Source: an uncultured Prevotellaceae bacterium
GTDB taxonomy: Bacteria > Bacteroidota > Bacteroidia > Bacteroidales > Bacteroidaceae
Assembly: GCA_902477365.1 (NCBI GenBank)
Contig: CABSGW010000076.1
Span: 1 to 10,242, forward strand
Direction of reading: 5' to 3'
Length of the DNA: 10,242 bases
The notes below the pieces were generated by a model, which searched no databases, was not told where the DNA came from, and saw only the letters and a program-made list of their open reading frames with translations. Both the position numbers and the translations under genes were made by a program. Shown here piece after piece: positions 6,511 to 10,242 of the stretch (position 1 is the stretch's first letter; the number at the start of each line of letters is the position of its first letter).

Positions 6511-8826
6511 ATGGCAACTGATATCAAGAAAACAAATGCTGAAGAGTTGTCTTATATGGATATAGTCCGTAAGGAGGGCAACATCAAGATACCTCTTATT
6601 CAGAGGGATTATGCCCAAGGACGACCTAGTAAAAAGGTAACAAGTATTCGAGAAAAGTTTGTAAAAGATCTTTATAACTCTATAATAACAAATACGCGAT
6701 TTAATCTTGACTTCGTTTATGGAGCTACTGACGACAAGAGATTTATACCTCTTGATGGTCAGCAACGTCTCACAACCTTATTCCTCATACACCTTTATTT
6801 GGATGGATTGAGAGGTGAGCAGATAGAAAAACTGAAATTTCTTTTCACATATGAAACTCGTGATAGTTCGTGTCTATTTTGCGAAAAAATTGTTGCTAAC
6901 CGTTATGAGTTATTTAGTATAGAGTCTTTAAGTGGTAAAGTAAATTCTAATGGGAAAGTGGTTAAACCGATTCCTTCATCCGTCATTCGAGACCAAGCGT
7001 GGTGGTTGAATAGGTGGAATGCTGATCCGACAATAGATGGCATGCTTCGTATGCTGGATACAATAGATTCAATCTTCTTTAAAAACTGGGAGAAAGCTGC
7101 TACTAATTTATTTTCAGTTGACCATAACACAATTTTGTTTCAGTTCCTTAAATTGGAAGATTTCTATGACCCAGACGATTTGTTTATAAAAATGAATGCT
7201 CGCGGTCTGCCCTTAACTGAATTTGAGATTTTCAAAGGAAAATGGATGGAACAAATCGAAAATTTTTATGCGCCAGTAGAAGTAAAAGACATGAAGTCGT
7301 TAATTGATGTGAGCTGGACTGATTTTCTTTGGCCTTTGCGTAAACAGAGACCAGGACTTAAAAATATCGATCCATTCTTTCAAAATATACTCAAACTGAT
7401 TATAGGCAATTCTTCTGCAAGTTTTTCAATCAAAGGGATGGATTTTGATATCCTTTTTGAGGCCAATAAGAAGGAATTGTCATTTTCATATGGCAAGTAT
7501 GTGGAAGAGTATAACGTCGTCTTCAATAAAGACATGCTTGACCGTATCAAGGAGGAACTTGATGTGATGTGCAATCCGGATTCCATCTTCACGAAATTTA
7601 GAACAAATGGTATTAAGAATGAGGGATGGATCGATTTAGAAAAAGAATGGAAGTTCTTTGTTATACAGGATAGGGATAATAATAATCCTAATTACAAGGG
7701 TAGAGTGTTTTTATACGCTTTATCTCGATTCTCTTCCCTTATTACAAGTGCGAATGATAGCGAGGTGAATCAGTGGGCTCGACTCATAAGAAATCTTGTT
7801 GAGAATAATCGTTTTGACTCTTCAAACGATGTCGTGAAAGTAATTCAAGATATCGATGTAATACTTGTTGAATTGGTTGCATATTGTAAGGTTAACCAAG
7901 GTTTATCGCGTGTAAATGATTGGGTGGCTCAAAATACATTTGCCCCTAAAGGTTTCACCAATTCTCAATGGGAAGAAGAAAGAATAAAAGCCGAATTGAG
8001 GAAAGATTCTGCTTGGAATATTGAGATAACGGAAGCCGAACGCCATCCATACTTTGATGGTAAAATTAGTTTTATCCTATGGTGTTCGGGGGAAATCGCC
8101 ATACGGACTCCTTTTGACAACACGGCACTAAGAAAGAATATAGACAAATTCAAATTATATAAGGAGAAGTGCATTAAACTTTTTGATAAAGCCGGACAGA
8201 AAGATTCGGAAATCACATCTGAATTCCTTTTGGTTAGAGCCATGCTTTCCAAGGGTGACTATATGCCTCGACTTTCTTCAAATAGGATAAATGTATATAA
8301 CAATCCACTCCATCGTGATTATTCATGGAAGGCTCTTTTCGGAATAAACGACAACACTCATGAAAAAGCGTTGAAAATCCTACAACAGGTTTTGGATGAC
8401 GATAACTTTAATATAGTCAATGTCTCAGAATCTCTTAAAACAATTATCAATAAACGAAAGAGACAAAATATGCCACTGTGGAGAAGACTTTTAACTTCTG
8501 ATTACGGAGGCCAGATTCTCTCTTACTCTCGCCAAGGTTTCATCGCTTTTGATGATGGAAATACCAACAATACCCTTATATATGGTTCGTCAAAACGTAG
8601 TGGGTATCATTCTGAATTGAACATTCTCTATCTCGAACTCTTGCTCAAAAAGTTCAGGCCGGATACCTCGTTATATGTCACATGGAATATGGGAACGGAT
8701 ATGGATTACAGTATCACAATAAATAAGGAAACAATTTCATATTGGAATGGTGTATGGTATAATGACAGTATTAAGATTTCTAATTTGTATGATTTAGTAA
8801 AATATATCAGGGATGTTATAAATTAA
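6511..8826 (+). CDS. DUF262 protein lacking a visible nuclease, second gene of the DUF262 pair
   Basis: A 771-residue protein with an N-terminal DUF262 domain: IPLIQRDYAQG at 27-37, PLDGQQRLTTLFLIH at 80-94, and LFIKMNARGLPLTEFEIFKG at 224-243. I see no DUF1524 H...N...N pattern. Residues about 250-640 are mostly helical and unassigned. The last ~120 residues (653-771) are rich in aromatic residues and short strand-like stretches, and could be a target- or partner-binding domain. I chose the ATG at 6511, one nucleotide after the upstream stop codon. A TTG at 6502 in the same frame would overlap the upstream gene and add three residues. The 1-nt spacing implies coupled expression and a stoichiometric partner of the upstream nuclease. 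The gene is AT-rich like its partner. Function as the regulatory or recognition half of a restriction system is inferred. Confidence 0.88.
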   Translation: MATDIKKTNAEELSYMDIVRKEGNIKIPLIQRDYAQGRPSKKVTSIREKFVKDLYNSIITNTRFNLDFVYGATDDKRFIPLDGQQRLTTLFLIHLYLDGLRGEQIEKLKFLFTYETRDSSCLFCEKIVANRYELFSIESLSGKVNSNGKVVKPIPSSVIRDQAWWLNRWNADPTIDGMLRMLDTIDSIFFKNWEKAATNLFSVDHNTILFQFLKLEDFYDPDDLFIKMNARGLPLTEFEIFKGKWMEQIENFYAPVEVKDMKSLIDVSWTDFLWPLRKQRPGLKNIDPFFQNILKLIIGNSSASFSIKGMDFDILFEANKKELSFSYGKYVEEYNVVFNKDMLDRIKEELDVMCNPDSIFTKFRTNGIKNEGWIDLEKEWKFFVIQDRDNNNPNYKGRVFLYALSRFSSLITSANDSEVNQWARLIRNLVENNRFDSSNDVVKVIQDIDVILVELVAYCKVNQGLSRVNDWVAQNTFAPKGFTNSQWEEERIKAELRKDSAWNIEITEAERHPYFDGKISFILWCSGEIAIRTPFDNTALRKNIDKFKLYKEKCIKLFDKAGQKDSEITSEFLLVRAMLSKGDYMPRLSSNRINVYNNPLHRDYSWKALFGINDNTHEKALKILQQVLDDDNFNIVNVSESLKTIINKRKRQNMPLWRRLLTSDYGGQILSYSRQGFIAFDDGNTNNTLIYGSSKRSGYHSELNILYLELLLKKFRPDTSLYVTWNMGTDMDYSITINKETISYWNGVWYNDSIKISNLYDLVKYIRDVIN

Positions 8827-8840
8827 TTGTGATGAAGTCA

Positions 8841-8862
8841 AAATAAATCGTTGTGATTTTAT
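8841..8862 (+). terminator. Weak AT-rich hairpin after the DUF262 operon
   Basis: ATAAATC (8843-8849) can pair with GATTTTAT (8855-8862) with one bulge over the loop GTTGT, starting 17 nt after the stop codon. The stem is AT-only apart from one C-G pair and no clean T-run follows, so this is at best a weak terminator. Confidence 0.2.
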
Positions 8863-8966
8863 CATATATCTAAAGTGATAATAATGTTCAGCGTCATGAG
8901 ATTCAGAGCTTTGTAGGAGCTATTGCAGGAACACCATCCAAGAAAGGAGTATTCATTACTACCTCT

Positions 8967-8975
8967 GATTATACT
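8967..8975. repeat. Target-site duplication, left copy
   Basis: GATTATACT encodes DYT at the end of the first Mrr piece and recurs at 9140-9148 in the same codon phase. Confidence 0.75.
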
Positions 8976-8976
8976 A

Positions 8977-8996
8977 CTACCCTTTATACACATTTA
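8977..8996. repeat. Left terminal inverted repeat of the MITE-like element
   Basis: Seventeen bases (8977-8993) are the exact reverse complement of 9124-9140. Three more bases pair with one mismatch (8994). Confidence 0.85.
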
Positions 8997-9035
8997 TAAT
9001 CTTTTACAAATAGCTTGATTTGAAGATGTGATAAA

Positions 9036-9100
9036 GAAAAAAAGGTTAATAGAAGAGCCTATTATCGGCAAATCTATTCTCTGTATTTAACCTTTATTTC
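9036..9100. repeat. Internal hairpin of the MITE-like element
   Basis: GAAAAAAAGGTTAA (9036-9049) pairs with TTAACCTTTATTTC (9087-9100) with one mismatch. The loop of 37 nt can fold further through AGAG/CTCT and GCC/GGC pairs (9058-9069 region). Such a structure in RNA could affect readthrough, or simply reflect the origin of the element. Confidence 0.6.
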
Positions 9101-9120
9101 ATCGATTTCTTAAAAAAAAA

Positions 9121-9140
9121 TAGATGTGTATAAAGGGTAG
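9121..9140. repeat. Right terminal inverted repeat of the MITE-like element
   Basis: Partner of the left repeat: ATGTGTATAAAGGGTAG at 9124-9140 is its exact reverse complement. Base 9140 may belong either to the repeat or to the target duplication. Confidence 0.85.
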
Positions 9141-9148
9141 ATTATACT
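9140..9148. repeat. Target-site duplication, right copy
   Basis: Second copy of GATTATACT. Collapsing both copies to one restores DYTEGAMEYVES, an uninterrupted Mrr segment. Confidence 0.75.
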
Positions 9149-9318
9149 GAAGGTGCAATGGAGTATGTGGAAAGCCTTAACGGTTCACTAACTATTATCC
9201 TGATAAATGGTCAACAATTAACAGAATATATTTATGACTATGGTTTGGGATTGCAAACAGAGAAAGTCCTTAAAGTCATGAAGATGGATATGGACTACTG
9301 GGATGCAATGGATAATGT

Positions 9319-10212
9319 TTAACAATATTGTTGTACACCAACTTTTCTATCCAGTTTAATCTTGCATTCTGATTCAGTATGCGACATTTTACGCTCAATA
9401 GTAGATATTTCCGAATCACGGAGAGTATGAGCAAATACCTTTTTGATAAATGTGGCAGTTTGTAAGCGTGGCTTGCCGAAAGCTTTACCAATATTCCATC
9501 CCAAGTGCATGATGTCAATAGTCTTTAGCTGAGAATCAACCTTTATTGGTTCGACTTTGGACAGAGTATCTGACAAGTAATATTCTGTAACATATTCACA
9601 TAAGCGATTAAGGTCAATTTCGTTAAGATAGAGAACCAAAGTTTGTTTTATATATGTGAGAACCTTATCTAATTTTTCTTGCGATGCTCGTTCTTTTTCA
9701 GCCATAGCGGTAGCACGGTAAATCTCGTATTTTGATGGTTGGTTGGATTCTTCGATAAAAGTATTGTTGATAGTAGAAGGTGTGGTTTCTTCCTTTGGAA
9801 GTCCCGCCATATCTTCATTGGATTCAAGAAGTGAGGGAATAGCAACTTTTTCTGTGGTGTCAGATGTAGTTTTGTTTTCGATTCCGGGTTCAGAAACGAT
9901 AGGTTCTATGTCTGCTGTACTTTCAAGTTCCTGATGCTCTATTGGAGTTTTAACTACTACTGCCTTATTGCGGTAACATTCAAATCTCATAAAGCATTTT
10001 TCTATTGCTGGAGAAAGGAATTGTCTGACTACCATTTGTAGATTGAGATAGATGGATCCCAAGATGATGGAACATACCACTAAAATCAGGTAGCTGCTGA
10101 ACTCGTCCCAAGCATAATGAAGTGCGGTCTGGCGGGCTAAAACACCAATGATAGCGATTGTCCCGAAAACAATCAGATTCAAAGTAATATGTTCTATCTT
10201 TTTCTGCTTCAT
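9319..10212 (-). CDS. Two-helix membrane protein with conserved cytoplasmic C-terminal domain, function unknown
   Basis: A 297-residue protein I cannot assign to a named family. Two hydrophobic segments lie at about 9-26 (ITLNLIVFGTIAIIGVLA) and 39-60 (SSYLILVVCSIILGSIYLNL), so it is probably an inner-membrane protein with most of its length in the cytoplasm. Residues about 90-160 are an acidic, Glu/Thr/Ser-rich linker. The C-terminal part (about 168-290) has the order Leu-rich helix, then DIMHLGWNIGKAFGKPRLQT, FIKKVFAHTLRDSE and a final IKLDRKVG. This is a pattern I associate, from memory, with hypothetical proteins on Bacteroidales mobile elements. It is transcribed toward the mrr remnant, sharing a TTAA stop overlap (9319-9322). 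Its start has only 30 nt upstream in the window, so its promoter is not fully visible; the TTTGC at the minus-strand edge could be part of a -7 box. No enzymatic motif is seen. Confidence 0.75.
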   Translation of the reverse strand: MKQKKIEHITLNLIVFGTIAIIGVLARQTALHYAWDEFSSYLILVVCSIILGSIYLNLQMVVRQFLSPAIEKCFMRFECYRNKAVVVKTPIEHQELESTADIEPIVSEPGIENKTTSDTTEKVAIPSLLESNEDMAGLPKEETTPSTINNTFIEESNQPSKYEIYRATAMAEKERASQEKLDKVLTYIKQTLVLYLNEIDLNRLCEYVTEYYLSDTLSKVEPIKVDSQLKTIDIMHLGWNIGKAFGKPRLQTATFIKKVFAHTLRDSEISTIERKMSHTESECKIKLDRKVGVQQYC

Positions 10213-10242
10213 AGTGAGATGTATTAATCGTTTGTGTGCAAA

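Larger units (their letters stand above)
8976..9140. mobile_element. MITE-like non-autonomous element (~165 bp) inserted in the mrr remnant
   Basis: The segment has 17-bp perfect terminal inverted repeats (CTACCCTTTATACACAT at 8977-8993 and its complement at 9124-9140), extended to 20 bp with one mismatch. It is flanked by a direct repeat GATTATACT (8967-8975 and 9140-9148). It carries no ORF and has a long internal hairpin, fitting a miniature inverted-repeat element mobilised in trans. Exact ends are uncertain by one or two bases because the repeats and the target duplication share bases: a 7-, 8- or 9-bp duplication is possible. The parent IS family is not identified; the ACCC near the tips recalls IS982-type ends, but this is only a suggestion. 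Confidence 0.8.
8874..9322 (+). pseudogene. mrr: 3' remnant of an Mrr-type restriction endonuclease gene, split by a MITE-like insertion
   Basis: Two pieces of one reading frame are present. Piece 1 (8874-8975, 34 codons) contains VQRHEIQSFVGAIAGTPSKK then GVFITTSDYT. Piece 2 (9149-9319, stop 9320-9322, 57 codons) reads EGAMEYVESLNGSLTIILIN, then GQQLTEYIYDYGLGLQTEKV and an end in KMDMDYWD. Together they match the C-terminal part of Mrr proteins (EIQ.FVGAL, KGVFITTS.F, LIDG..L...M..Y.VGV, K..D.DYF). When the bases between 8975 and 9149 are removed the two pieces join in register. The N-terminal part with the catalytic D...QxK motif is absent: in frame, a TAA at 8871-8873 stops upstream, and 8827-8873 shows no Mrr similarity. 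The gene is therefore dead twice over, by 5' loss and by insertion. The stop codon overlaps that of the convergent gene at 9319. Confidence 0.85.

Noticed and set aside
9158..9322. A 54-codon ORF starting at ATG 9158 that could be taken for a small independent gene
   Set aside because: Its frame is open upstream and the codons before the ATG continue the Mrr similarity; it is the tail of the broken mrr gene.
1..10242. CRISPR arrays, tRNA or rRNA genes
   Set aside because: No evenly spaced direct repeats and no cloverleaf or rRNA-like segments were found on either strand.

Overview
The window looks like part of an integrated mobilizable element from a gut-type Bacteroidales (Bacteroides or Parabacteroides class). 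The evidence is the minus-strand gene order HTH/excisionase-like protein, DUF3987 protein, toprim primase, MobC-like protein, MobP-type relaxase, together with the absence of Shine-Dalgarno sequences and a TAnnTTTG-type promoter box. No rRNA, tRNA, CRISPR array or integrase is visible. The element's integrase would be expected outside the window.

Layout. Positions 1-4256 hold the transfer/replication backbone, all on the minus strand and read from right to left: HTH protein (4256-3891), DUF3987 ATPase-like protein (3879-2503), primase (2425-1346), a 138-nt gap with a hairpin that is the best oriT candidate, MobC-like protein (1207-899), then a relaxase whose start at 909 overlaps the mobC end and whose 3' end lies beyond the left edge. 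Positions 4257-4490 are a divergent intergenic region with a good -7 promoter box facing right.

Positions 4491-8826 are cargo on the plus strand: a tight two-gene operon of DUF262 proteins. The first (672 aa) combines a DUF262 (ParB/GmrS-like) nucleotidase domain with a C-terminal DUF1524 His-Me/HNH nuclease. The second (771 aa) has a DUF262 domain without a recognisable nuclease and a long unassigned C-terminal part. This resembles GmrSD/type IV restriction architecture but is split over two DUF262 proteins, and is most likely an anti-phage or anti-mobile-DNA system.

Positions 8874-9322 hold the 3' remnant of an Mrr-type restriction endonuclease gene, cut into two pieces by a ~165-bp MITE-like element with 17-bp terminal inverted repeats and a target duplication of up to 9 bp. 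Excising the element together with one copy of the duplication rejoins the Mrr frame exactly. The remnant's stop codon overlaps that of a convergent minus-strand gene (10212-9319) for a two-helix membrane protein of unknown function. The picture is a cargo slot between the backbone and the right part of the element, in which one restriction gene has decayed next to a newer-looking DUF262 pair.
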